Assembly (NCBI GenBank): GCA_014804085.1 | Contig: JAAVAM010000044.1 | Location: forward strand, 15,505-35,750 | DNA: 20,246 nt | Reading direction: 5' to 3' | From: Treponema sp. | Lineage (GTDB): Bacteria; Spirochaetota; Spirochaetia; Treponematales; Treponemataceae | In this document: one piece after another, positions 7,496 through 14,704 of the stretch | How positions within the stretch are numbered: position 1 is the first letter of the stretch | Layout: each line of letters opens with the position of its first letter | Program-made: the position numbers and the translations under genes | The notes under the pieces: generated by a model | What the model saw: the letters and a program-made list of their open reading frames with translations, nothing else | Databases searched by the model: none | Told to the model about the DNA's origin: nothing

Positions 7496-9049
7496 TTGAA
7501 GATAGAGCGTTCTAAAAACACTGCCAGAAATTCTTTCTGGGGAATTTTAAGTACCATATTACTCATTCTGTTTCCTTTCATAAATAGGACTGTTTTAATA
7601 AAATTTCTTGGTGCAGAATACCTTGGTTTAAACGGACTGTTTGCTTCTATCTTGCAAATGCTGAATCTTACTGAATGCGGATTTTCCAGCGCAATTATAT
7701 TCAGTATGTTCAAGCCAATTGCGAACGACAACAAAGAAGAAATATGCGCATTGCTTGGTTTTTACAAAAGGGTGTACCGCATTGTCGGAGGCATAATTTT
7801 TATTGCAGGAATATGCTGTATACCTTTCTTGAATTTCATAATATCAGGAACAATTCCTGCTGGAATGAACATTCATATTATTTATCTCATTCACCTTGCA
7901 AATACATCTGTCAGTTATTTTCTGTTTGCCTATAAAAATGCATTGCTGTCCGCACATCAGAGGAATGACATTCAGCATAAAATACTTATGGTATGCAGGA
8001 TAGGACAGTTTGCTTTACAACTTTTGAGTATACTTTTCTTCAAGAATTTTTATCTCTACACATTTTGTATGGTGATATTTACCGTCTTGAATAATTTAAT
8101 AACATCAAAAGTTGTTTCATCGACTTATCCCGAATATTATTGTTCTGGAAAAATAAGAAAAGAGCAAAAGGATGAAATAAAAGAAAAGGTATCTGGGCTC
8201 ATCATTATAAAGCTTGCTGGAACAACAAGAGATTCATTGGACAGTATTTTCATTTCAAAGTTCATGGGCCTTACCTCTGTTGCAATATTCAGCAATTACT
8301 TCTACATATTAACAGCAGTGCATGGTGTCATACAAGTGATAGCGACAAGTATGTCGGCAGGAGTCGGAAACAGTATTGCAACCGAATCAAAGTTAAAGAA
8401 CTACCAAGACTTCCGAAAGATTATGTTCTTATATCTTTGGATTGCATGCTGGTGCATATCATGTATGGCAAATTTGTATCAACCGTTCATGCAGTTTTGG
8501 GTTGGTACTGATTTGATGCTGGATTTTAGCATTGTCATCCTGCTTTGCATTTATTTTTGGCTACAAACTATTGGCGACATAAAAGGGATCTATACAGGCG
8601 CATTGGGTCTATGGTGGCAATGCAGATTCCGGGCAATCGCCGAGACACTCTGTAATTTTGTACTAAACTACATTTTCGTAAAAAACTTCGGGTATGCAGG
8701 CATCCTGTTCGCTTCTGTGCTGACCCTGTTGTTCGTTAATTATATATATGATTCATTCATATTGTTCAGAAATTATTTTACGGAATTTAAAATAGCACGT
8801 TATTTTTTGCAGCACTTGCTCTATTCTCTTATATGTGCCGCCATAACTGCCATTTGTTTTATTATGACAAAATTCATTACTATAAGTAATTCTTACTTAT
8901 CATTTTTGCTCAAAACCATAGCGATTACACTCATGGCAAACAGCCTATTGTTTTTTATCTATAAGAAAACAGATATTTTCAAGCAGTCCGCAAAAATTAT
9001 GGCGACTATATTGCCAACAAAACTGAAAAGGAGATTCACCGTTTTATGA
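7496..9049 (+). CDS. Wzx-type oligosaccharide flippase (MOP superfamily)
   Basis: A 517-residue polytopic membrane protein with about 12-14 hydrophobic helices. It translocates undecaprenyl-linked repeat units across the inner membrane. The N-terminus KIERSKNTARNSFWGIL followed by FINRTVLIKFLGAEYLGLNG, and LQMLNLTECGFSSAIIFSMF a little later, are hallmarks of this flippase type. The start is TTG at 7496, one base after the previous stop and preceded by GGAAGAA. TTG is accepted because the KIER-KN N-terminus is characteristic of the family and the next Met lies well inside the conserved region. The gene overlaps the next by four bases. No Wzy-like polymerase is evident in the window, so polymerisation may be encoded elsewhere or the glycan may be a short oligosaccharide. 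Confidence 0.88.
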   Translation: MKIERSKNTARNSFWGILSTILLILFPFINRTVLIKFLGAEYLGLNGLFASILQMLNLTECGFSSAIIFSMFKPIANDNKEEICALLGFYKRVYRIVGGIIFIAGICCIPFLNFIISGTIPAGMNIHIIYLIHLANTSVSYFLFAYKNALLSAHQRNDIQHKILMVCRIGQFALQLLSILFFKNFYLYTFCMVIFTVLNNLITSKVVSSTYPEYYCSGKIRKEQKDEIKEKVSGLIIIKLAGTTRDSLDSIFISKFMGLTSVAIFSNYFYILTAVHGVIQVIATSMSAGVGNSIATESKLKNYQDFRKIMFLYLWIACWCISCMANLYQPFMQFWVGTDLMLDFSIVILLCIYFWLQTIGDIKGIYTGALGLWWQCRFRAIAETLCNFVLNYIFVKNFGYAGILFASVLTLLFVNYIYDSFILFRNYFTEFKIARYFLQHLLYSLICAAITAICFIMTKFITISNSYLSFLLKTIAITLMANSLLFFIYKKTDIFKQSAKIMATILPTKLKRRFTVL

Positions 9050-9867
9050 ACAAGAGAATTAAAGAACAGATTAGAGAAAAAATAACCGATTTCATATTCC
9101 GTTCAAAACTGATGTCCGAAAAGACTAATATTATGCTCAGGCATATTGATTATGTCGTCTCTAGTCAGTCCAATAAAAACAAAAAAGTGCTGTACACTTG
9201 CATAACAGGCAATTACGTTCCGTTGCTTTTGCACAAATACGTTGCAGATGACTATGATTATGTCTGTTTTACAGACAGTGAGACATTGCTTAATTATAAT
9301 TATTACGGTGCATGGAAGATAAAGCCACTTGCATTCAGCAAATTGGACAATACACTAAACAACAGATGGCATAAAACTCATCCACACATACTGTTCCCCA
9401 AGTACGAAGAAAGCATATACATAGATGGGAACATTTGCTTGAATTCAAGTTATTTTATAAGAGCCGCAGAAGAAAAAAAAATGGATATTGTTGTGCCACG
9501 ACACTGGAGAGATGATTGCATCTACAAAGAATGCGACAATGTTATGGAAGTCATTGTTCCCTCTGGCGGTGAAAAAAGAGAGAATGTTGAGAGAATGAAA
9601 GACTTTCTTGAAAAAAATAATATGCCGCATAATTATGGTCTCAATGAAAACAATTTTTTATATAGGAAGCACAATAATTCGTCCGTCATAACCATTATGG
9701 AAGAATGGTGGGATTTTATAGAGCATTATACAAAACGAGATCAACTTTCATTTGCGTATATATTATGGAAAAATGGCATTAGACCGGAGGAAATCAGCAT
9801 TCCGAATTTGAGGAATGCTGATTCAAAGGATGTGCTGTTTATATGCCACAGGAAAACACGGAGCTGA
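9046..9867 (+). CDS. DUF616-type putative glycosyltransferase
   Basis: 273 residues. After a basic N-terminal 40 residues it has VLYTCITGNYVPLLLHKY (48-65), DYVCFTDSE (71-79), WKIKPL (90-95), H109-K and ESIYIDGNICL (122-132). These are the block order of the DUF616/TOD1-like glycosyltransferase family, in which the DG(N) segment replaces a classical DxD. The family acts on surface or cell-wall glycans; the donor is unknown. It overlaps the flippase stop (ATGA) and is the last gene of the plus-strand operon before convergent genes. An A9 run lies at 9473-9481, and a 12-bp inverted repeat lies inside the last 80 bases of the gene. Confidence 0.78.
   Translation: MNKRIKEQIREKITDFIFRSKLMSEKTNIMLRHIDYVVSSQSNKNKKVLYTCITGNYVPLLLHKYVADDYDYVCFTDSETLLNYNYYGAWKIKPLAFSKLDNTLNNRWHKTHPHILFPKYEESIYIDGNICLNSSYFIRAAEEKKMDIVVPRHWRDDCIYKECDNVMEVIVPSGGEKRENVERMKDFLEKNNMPHNYGLNENNFLYRKHNNSSVITIMEEWWDFIEHYTKRDQLSFAYILWKNGIRPEEISIPNLRNADSKDVLFICHRKTRS
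9792..9823. repeat. Perfect inverted repeat within the 3' end of the DUF616 gene
   Basis: Arms AATCAGCATTCC (9792-9803) and GGAATGCTGATT (9812-9823) around an 8-base loop. No T-tract follows on either strand, so it is not a normal intrinsic terminator. It could protect the 3' end of the mRNA or mark an old insertion boundary. Confidence 0.5.
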
Positions 9868-9907
9868 GTGCTAGTAAATGCTGAACATATTTAGCAATTC
9901 TCAACTG

Positions 9908-9926
9908 AAAAACTTTATGCAAAGTT
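9908..9926 (-). terminator. Weak hairpin terminator candidate after the three-gene operon
   Basis: On the minus strand AACTTT-GCAT-AAAGTT is followed by TTT, about 33 bases after the stop of the last gene (9959). The stem is AT-rich and short, so support is weak. It lies in the 91-base gap between convergent genes. Confidence 0.3.
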
Positions 9927-9958
9927 CTACTGCCTAAACTATTTAATAGACAGCTTTA

Positions 9959-10903
9959 TTAATACTTTTGCGTTTTCAAATGTTTTCCAATATATCCAAT
10001 GTAACATTTTTTAGTGTTTTTTATAGGAAGAAAGTACAGTCTGGTTTCAAATTTGCCGAAAAACTTTGCGTGATAGAAAAAATATTCTTTAGTACCATCT
10101 GGTAATTTAACACATCTATGTTTCTTCAAATTAGGTTTTTGTTTTACAGTATCAGATTCATCAGAGACATTAATCCCTAGTTTTTTTAATTCAGCAAATG
10201 AAAATGTGTCTTGAAGTGAACTAAAATAAGTGTTCAGTGTATCCAACTGTTCTATAATTTTTGCAATATGATTTCTTTCTGGATTTTCATATAAACAATG
10301 CTTCGTTATATCGCATTTAATTAAATTCGGAAATAAAGAATCCCACTGTTCCCATAAGTCCTGCCCTGAAGAAATGGTGTTAAAAGATTTTTTTCTATTA
10401 GTCAAAGCAACTTTTTGTAATGATATGATACCAGAAATTTGTGACAGTTCTTTTTTTACAGTAATAAGCTCATCATTTTCATTTATGGTTTCAAAATTAA
10501 AAAATATATTTTCTTTGTTCCAAATACTGTTAGTATTTAGACTTAAAATATAATCGCATCCTCTGTCAAAAGCCAAGCCTGCACCTTTTGAAACATAAAC
10601 TTTACCATTTAATTCAATTTTAGCATCTGTCAGAGGGGCTTCCACTGAAGAAAAATATTTTCCAACAAGACTTCTTAAAAATATTTTATTTTCATAATCA
10701 ATTTTAGAATCATTTAGCCAGTTTTGAATAATCGGTATATCAATAGGTATTGATTCATTAGTAATAAAACCTTCGACAATTTTTTTACACTGAGCCTCTT
10801 TTAACAGAGAAAGAAAATTTAAAATAATTTGATTTGCTGATTCATATGAAATAGAATCAGCAAAATCATTATGTATTGAAATTTCATTGAAAGGTACATA
10901 CAT
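9959..10903 (-). CDS. Unrecognised protein, third gene of the DUF262-ATPase operon
   Basis: 314 residues, no signal peptide or membrane segment, moderately charged. I do not recognise the N-terminal two thirds. The last 55 residues contain a Y-x-H-A-K-F segment, then a run ending TRLYFLPI, then CYIGYIGKHLKT. I have an impression of this H-K ... R-x-Y/H-F ... IGYIG-HL pattern from small RelE-like modules in proteins next to conflict-system ATPases, but that similarity is from memory and weak. The gene starts one base after the ATPase stop, so the two are almost certainly co-translated. In such operons the least conserved gene is often the effector or the specificity factor; which one applies here cannot be said. 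Confidence 0.7.
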   Translation of the reverse strand: MYVPFNEISIHNDFADSISYESANQIILNFLSLLKEAQCKKIVEGFITNESIPIDIPIIQNWLNDSKIDYENKIFLRSLVGKYFSSVEAPLTDAKIELNGKVYVSKGAGLAFDRGCDYILSLNTNSIWNKENIFFNFETINENDELITVKKELSQISGIISLQKVALTNRKKSFNTISSGQDLWEQWDSLFPNLIKCDITKHCLYENPERNHIAKIIEQLDTLNTYFSSLQDTFSFAELKKLGINVSDESDTVKQKPNLKKHRCVKLPDGTKEYFFYHAKFFGKFETRLYFLPIKNTKKCYIGYIGKHLKTQKY

Positions 10904-10904
10904 T

Positions 10905-12020
10905 TTAAAACAATTCCATCAAAGCTTTATCCCATTCATCAAAGAATCCATCTGGCCAATCAGATAATTTTCCGTTTTCTAATATCTGAGGGGAAGATTT
11001 CTTGTATTCGTAATATGTTCCAAAAGTCTTATCTTCCATTACTTCTCTATAAAAATAATTGAGACGAGTTTGCAACCTATCAATTATTTTTTGTTTTACA
11101 GACAATCTTATACCATTTAATAAATGATCGCTGTGTGTTTCAACGATAACTTGAACACCTCCAGATGCTGCACGAGAAATCAATTCTCCCATCTTTCGTT
11201 GACCTTTTGGATGCAAATGCGCTTCAGGATTTTCCACAATAACCAAATCTCCATTTTTTGCTTTTAATAAGGCAACAACAATTGGCGCAACATAACTCAA
11301 ACCAAAACCTACGTTTAGTGGGGAATAAGATTCATTTGAAAAACCATATTGCAAAGAAACTATTCCTGTTTTTTTATCAATACCTGATTTTAATGAAATT
11401 CCAGGACTGATTTCAGAAACCCAAGCATTAACTTGCTCAATAAGTTTTCTACTCTTACATGATTCATGCATTATTTTGGGATTATCTACATTTTCGTCAG
11501 ATTTTATTGCTAGGTAATCTGCAAACAACTCTCCTCTTATACCTACTTGATTATTTTCAGTTACATCATAATAGGAACCTTCATAATATCGTTGAGGTCC
11601 TATTCGCGCTGCTGACACATATGCAAATGAGTTTTTGAAAAGATTTACATTTGAAATAAATGATTCATTTATTAAACTGGCAGATTCATCTAATTCAAGA
11701 AAATCTGATTCAGCGGCATATTTGTACTTAAACAAAGCTTCAATTTCATCAGAGCATATTGCAAATCCGAATGAATCTTCCTCACTCATCCGATTCATTA
11801 CATCATATCCTGTTCCTAATTGAATGTAATCACCATTAAGATGCAATCCTTTCTGAAGCGAATTATTGGAGTATGATTGGCGAAGAAGTAATAAAATTTG
11901 TATGATGCTAGATTTTCCCATACTATTGATTCCAGCTAAAACGTTCAAATTCGATAATTCTAGTGAAAGGCTCTTGAAACATTTGTAATTTTCTAATCTA
12001 ATTTGATTTATCATCGCCAT
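10905..12020 (-). CDS. AAA ATPase with DUF3696 C-terminus (ABC/SMC-like, OLD-like core)
   Basis: 371 residues. IRLENYKCFKSLSLEL (7-22) is the usual first strand of SMC-like ATPases. Walker A is GINSMGKS (30-37), the signature-like block LNVGFGLSYVAPIV is at 235-248, Walker B is LVIVENPEAHLHP (259-271), and the switch histidine is in ETHSDHLLNGIR (294-305). The end, LSDWPDGFFDEWDKALMELF, is characteristic of DUF3696. All catalytic motifs are intact, so ATP hydrolysis is expected. No TOPRIM domain follows, so it is not a complete OLD nuclease. It overlaps the DUF262 stop by one base (TAATG). ATG 12014 is an alternative start. Such ATPases commonly act as sensors or motors in defence systems; the role here is inferred from family and context. 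Confidence 0.88.
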   Translation of the reverse strand: MAMINQIRLENYKCFKSLSLELSNLNVLAGINSMGKSSIIQILLLLRQSYSNNSLQKGLHLNGDYIQLGTGYDVMNRMSEEDSFGFAICSDEIEALFKYKYAAESDFLELDESASLINESFISNVNLFKNSFAYVSAARIGPQRYYEGSYYDVTENNQVGIRGELFADYLAIKSDENVDNPKIMHESCKSRKLIEQVNAWVSEISPGISLKSGIDKKTGIVSLQYGFSNESYSPLNVGFGLSYVAPIVVALLKAKNGDLVIVENPEAHLHPKGQRKMGELISRAASGGVQVIVETHSDHLLNGIRLSVKQKIIDRLQTRLNYFYREVMEDKTFGTYYEYKKSSPQILENGKLSDWPDGFFDEWDKALMELF

Positions 12021-13267
12021 TATCCCTCAATAAAATTATTTACAAGATTAAAGACAGTATTTATTCTGTTATTGACAGATGTTTTATCTGAAGCCTTAAT
12101 ATAATTCATAAAAGTATAATCAGAAAATAAATTAAAGAATGCTGTTTGTACCTCACTCTTTTTATTAACAAGGATATCAATTTGTTCATTAGACAATTTA
12201 TTTAGTATATGAGACCACATTTCAAAAAATGATTTATTCACAGGTCCTCGCCTCCCATTTATAACTTTTCTAAATGCATACTGCTCAAATAATTGATAAG
12301 CATAATTCATATTTCGAGAAAACTTTTCTTCAATGTCATTTAATTGATCAGAAGAAATTTTGCCAAGATAATCCATACCACTATTCAAAAAGTCATCTAG
12401 ATTCCCTGTATAATCATCAAGATTAAGTTCTGTAAAAATTACATACCGAAGGCAAAATTCTCTGTCTAACATACGGGTAGGCTTTATACTGTTTCCAGTT
12501 GCCTTGAGAAATTGATTGTTCTTAGACAGTTTTAATAAAAATTCACTAGCCTGTCCTTGATAAAGAGCATTTCGAATTTCCTGAGGCTCAAGAACCAGTC
12601 CACCAGTATTAATACGTTTGAAAATATTGAATTTGACATTTTTGGGAGTTGTCGGTTTTACAATATAAGCATAAATATTTGTTTCTTCCAAACGCCGTTG
12701 CAAAGAACGGGGAAGTTTTTCAAATGTCAATCCATTCAAATCTTTTAAAAACTCCATCCCAATTAGTTTCAATGATTGATCAACTGCAAATTCTTTTAAT
12801 GTAGAAACACGCTGCAAACCATCAATTATTTGCCATTTATCATCATTTGAAGCGTCAAAATAGAAAGTTGGAAGCGGTATTTTCAATAAAAGAGATTCTA
12901 TTAATTGACTTTTTTGTTTTGAAGACCAAAGCCCTGGCTTTCGTTGAAATGAAGAATCCAACTCCAATTCTTCATATTTAATTTTCTTCAAAATGCTGTC
13001 AATTGGTAACATTTTACTTTCAATCTCAATTTTTGACGGATCGAAAGGTATGACATTTGGATCATTACCTGAAGTTATATCTTGATCATCAATTTCAACA
13101 TCACCAGTAATAACCTCAATGCCTTCATCAGCAAAGATTTCCATAATAGTAGGAATTGCATCTGTCTCTACTTTTTTTAAAGAAATCAATATCATTGATA
13201 AATTTATTTTGTAATTTTGACTTTTTGCAATTTCTATTAATGAATCTATATCCTTGTTATTATCCAT
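12020..13267 (-). CDS. DUF262 (ParB/Srx-like) protein with sigma-1.1-like N-terminal domain
   Basis: 415 residues. Residues about 90-300 form a DUF262 domain: LELDSSFQRKPGLWS (101-115, with FQR 107-109), IPLPTFYF (130-137), IIDGLQRVSTL (147-157, the DGxQR motif), then FKRINTGGLVLEPQEIRNAL. DUF262 is the N-terminal half of GmrSD-type type IV restriction enzymes and is linked to nucleotide-dependent DNA cleavage. No C-terminal DUF1524 HNH domain is present; the C-terminus is helical. Residues 5-57 look like sigma-70 region 1.1 (SLIEIAKSQNYKI, then EIFADEGIEVI), followed by an acidic linker. The gene is first in a three-gene operon with its own promoter. AGGAG lies at 13285-13281, 13 bases before the ATG, which is rather far. 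Confidence 0.85.
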   Translation of the reverse strand: MDNNKDIDSLIEIAKSQNYKINLSMILISLKKVETDAIPTIMEIFADEGIEVITGDVEIDDQDITSGNDPNVIPFDPSKIEIESKMLPIDSILKKIKYEELELDSSFQRKPGLWSSKQKSQLIESLLLKIPLPTFYFDASNDDKWQIIDGLQRVSTLKEFAVDQSLKLIGMEFLKDLNGLTFEKLPRSLQRRLEETNIYAYIVKPTTPKNVKFNIFKRINTGGLVLEPQEIRNALYQGQASEFLLKLSKNNQFLKATGNSIKPTRMLDREFCLRYVIFTELNLDDYTGNLDDFLNSGMDYLGKISSDQLNDIEEKFSRNMNYAYQLFEQYAFRKVINGRRGPVNKSFFEMWSHILNKLSNEQIDILVNKKSEVQTAFFNLFSDYTFMNYIKASDKTSVNNRINTVFNLVNNFIEG

Positions 13268-13355
13268 AAAAAGATTAAAACTCCTATTTTAACAATATCC
13301 TCATCCATCAAGTTTGGTAACAAAATGTTGTCATTTTTTATCAAAGTAATAGTCC

Positions 13356-13389
13356 ATTATAGTATAGCATAAAAATATGCTTCAAACAA
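13356..13389 (-). promoter_or_regulatory. Promoter of the DUF262-ATPase operon (two overlapping registers)
   Basis: Minus strand: TTGTTT (13389-13384)-17 nt-TATACT (13366-13361), and, sharing bases, TTGAAG (13385-13380)-18 nt-TATAAT (13361-13356). Either predicts a leader of about 80 nt before the ATG at 13267. The 22-nt-periodic repeat region lies immediately upstream. Confidence 0.6.
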
Positions 13390-13418
13390 GTAGTCCCACA
13401 TTGTTCCGCAAAACCATA

Positions 13419-13603
13419 CTGGATGCACCGGCAAACCTTACTGGATGGATAATCCATCCAGTAAGGAATTTTTTCTCCGTTCGAGCGCTTTTTAAACCCA
13501 TACAGCCTGAATTTGAGTTCCATCCTTACTGAATTTCCACGCCATCTAGCAAGGATTTTTCCCTTAATCCAGCCTGAATTTCCATGCAAAGCAGACTGAA
13601 TTT
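13419..13603. repeat. 22-nt-periodic degenerate repeat region
   Basis: The core CTGGAT or CTGAATTT recurs at 13419, 13441, 13507, 13529, 13574 and 13596. The spacings are 22, 66, 22, 45 and 22, that is multiples of about 22. A degraded copy (AAGGATTT) lies at 13551, and AAGGAATT at 13463 falls in the same phase. It fills the stretch between the terminator at 13617 and the operon promoter, with no credible gene. The 96-codon minus-strand frame across it looks like a by-product. Confidence 0.6.
13436..13466. repeat. Perfect 15-bp palindrome with one-base centre
   Basis: Arms CCTTACTGGATGGAT (13436-13450) and ATCCATCCAGTAAGG (13452-13466). On the plus strand it is followed by AATTTTTTC and so has the form of an intrinsic terminator, but no plus-strand gene lies upstream. 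It is built from the same CTGGAT core as the surrounding repeats. Confidence 0.8.
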
Positions 13604-13616
13604 TAGCAACGAAATC

Positions 13617-13648
13617 ATAAAAAAGGCGCACCTGAAATCAGGTGCGCC
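13617..13648 (-). terminator. Strong intrinsic terminator of the HU-like/DUF4469 gene
   Basis: Arms GGCGCACCTGA (13625-13635) and TCAGGTGCGCC (13638-13648); in RNA the central bases form the loop. On the minus strand the stem is followed directly by TTTTTT. It lies 28 bases past the stop of the 13677-14450 gene. Confidence 0.85.
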
Positions 13649-13676
13649 CGAAAACTGTCTTGTATCCTACAGTTTT

Positions 13677-14450
13677 CTATGCAAGCCGGAACTCGCCTTC
13701 AAACACATACTCCCTGGTGTCTTTTGCAAGCGTTTTTCCCGAAAGATGCTGTGTCCGTATCATAATCTTGTATGTTCCCGCCGCAAGCTCCGAAGGGACG
13801 ACGCAGCACAAAGAGCTGGGGTTGCTCCGGCCGATTTTATCCGCTCCAAGCCGCACCGTCTTTGACTCGTCTTCTGTATTCACAAAATACAATCCCACGT
13901 CTTCGTTCTCTCCTGCTATGGTAAGGTTCGCGCCTTTCACCTCAAGAAAACCGTTCTGCGTGAGCGTGTCTGAGCCGCCGCTCTCAAGGTCATGCACTTC
14001 CGTAATCGTTGGCAGAATGGTGTTTCCTTGGCGGAGTGTGGGCGTCACCTCTTTTATGATAGGTTTCATCTTTGAGCTTGTGTTGCAGTTCAATGTGACA
14101 GAATGCCGCTCCGGACTGTAGGGGTCGTTTTGGGAAATGAATGAGCCCGAAAGACCAAGAGTACATCTCGTAACGCCGTCATCCACTGTGCAGCCGGTGA
14201 GAAGTCGTGCAATCTTCGCGTTCCGAAAAAGCGCGGCGACTTCCAAAAGCGTTTCCTTTGTCAGCCCGGATGCAAGGCCGGCGGCGATAATGTCGCACGC
14301 CAAATCCTCGTCGGTGCATGTCCCCTGATTGATGATTCGCGCAAAATAGGCTGAGCCTTTGCCCGAACCGAAATTGTTCTTGTAGAGTGCGAACGGCACT
14401 TCGTTTGATTTGTGTTCTGCTTTAGCAGCATTTAAGGTATTTATATTCAT
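13677..14450 (-). CDS. HU/IHF-like DNA-binding protein with DUF4469 Ig-like domain
   Basis: 257 residues. About 20-125 resembles the HU-like domain of Bvu_2165-type proteins (SAYFARIINQGTCTDEDLA, then LTKETLLEVAALFRNAKIARLL). About 130-255 resembles the DUF4469 Ig-like fold, with the GFLEVKGANLTIAG block and DVGLYFVN. Family knowledge: such proteins are found in Bacteroidetes and some spirochaetes, and their function is poorly known. The start is fixed by GGAGGTG seven bases upstream of the ATG. A consensus TTGACA-17-TATAAT promoter lies about 265 bases upstream, so the mRNA has a long leader with two short ORFs and a large operator-like palindrome. The gene diverges from the COG1106-type ATPase. 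A role in regulating the shared region is possible but unproven. Confidence 0.75.
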   Translation of the reverse strand: MNINTLNAAKAEHKSNEVPFALYKNNFGSGKGSAYFARIINQGTCTDEDLACDIIAAGLASGLTKETLLEVAALFRNAKIARLLTGCTVDDGVTRCTLGLSGSFISQNDPYSPERHSVTLNCNTSSKMKPIIKEVTPTLRQGNTILPTITEVHDLESGGSDTLTQNGFLEVKGANLTIAGENEDVGLYFVNTEDESKTVRLGADKIGRSNPSSLCCVVPSELAAGTYKIMIRTQHLSGKTLAKDTREYVFEGEFRLA

Positions 14451-14451
14451 T

Positions 14452-14523
14452 TTACACCTCCAATGTATTATGAATAAAAAGTCGATATGAGCTTTTTATA
14501 ATTCCCTTTATAAGTTGCCTCAT
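14452..14523 (-). CDS. Possible 23-residue leader ORF
   Basis: ATG at 14523 opens a 23-residue basic peptide starting MRQLIKGIIKSSYRLF. Its TAA (14454-14452) ends one base before the ATG of the HU-like/DUF4469 gene and overlaps that gene's ribosome-site region, which would allow coupling. Its own ribosome site is poor (AAAGG with almost no spacing). It may be chance. Confidence 0.25.
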   Translation of the reverse strand: MRQLIKGIIKSSYRLFIHNTLEV

Positions 14524-14550
14524 ACCTTTGTATAAAAGGCCCGGATTTTG

Positions 14551-14661
14551 TTACCGGCCTTGTCCGACATTCCCGAAAAAGAATTGGAATCGGGAAACTC
14601 CCGTCCGCTTCCTTTTTTCCCTCTGCCCTTTTTGCAAGGCGGGCAGCACCTTTGTCAGCAT
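14551..14661 (-). CDS. Possible 36-residue basic leader peptide
   Basis: ATG at 14661 opens MLTKVLPALQKGQREKRKRT and continues to a TAA at 14553-14551; 36 residues, strongly basic, no recognised domain. AGGAGG (14678-14673) lies 11 bases upstream. The same site is better placed for ATG 14666, which encodes only three residues (M-R-C-stop) and overlaps this start. It is the first ORF on the transcript from the consensus promoter, so it could be a genuine small protein or a translated leader controlling the downstream gene. Confidence 0.4.
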   Translation of the reverse strand: MLTKVLPALQKGQREKRKRTGVSRFQFFFGNVGQGR

Positions 14662-14679
14662 CGCATCTCACACCTCCTT

Positions 14680-14704
14680 GATAATTCGATAAAATCGAAT
14701 TATC
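14680..14704. promoter_or_regulatory. Candidate operator palindrome, 11-bp arms
   Basis: GATAATTCGAT (14680-14690) and ATCGAATTATC (14694-14704) around AAA. It covers roughly +4 to +28 of the minus-strand promoter, a typical repressor position, and sits just before the AGGAGG. The half-site ATCGAATT recurs at 14759-14766, and ATTCGAAT occurs at 14821-14828 by the divergent promoter. Confidence 0.6.

Noticed and set aside
10905..12020. OLD-family nuclease
   Set aside because: There is no TOPRIM domain after the ATPase core; the C-terminus is DUF3696.
13419..13603. Possible CRISPR array because of regular spacing
   Set aside because: The 22-nt period covers repeat plus spacer, copies are short and degenerate, and no cas genes are present.
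13341..13631. 96-codon minus-strand open frame over the repeat region
   Set aside because: It spans the palindrome, the 22-nt repeats and part of the terminator and the operon promoter, with no ribosome site or domain; treated as repeat DNA. If copies elsewhere keep the frame open, this should be reconsidered.
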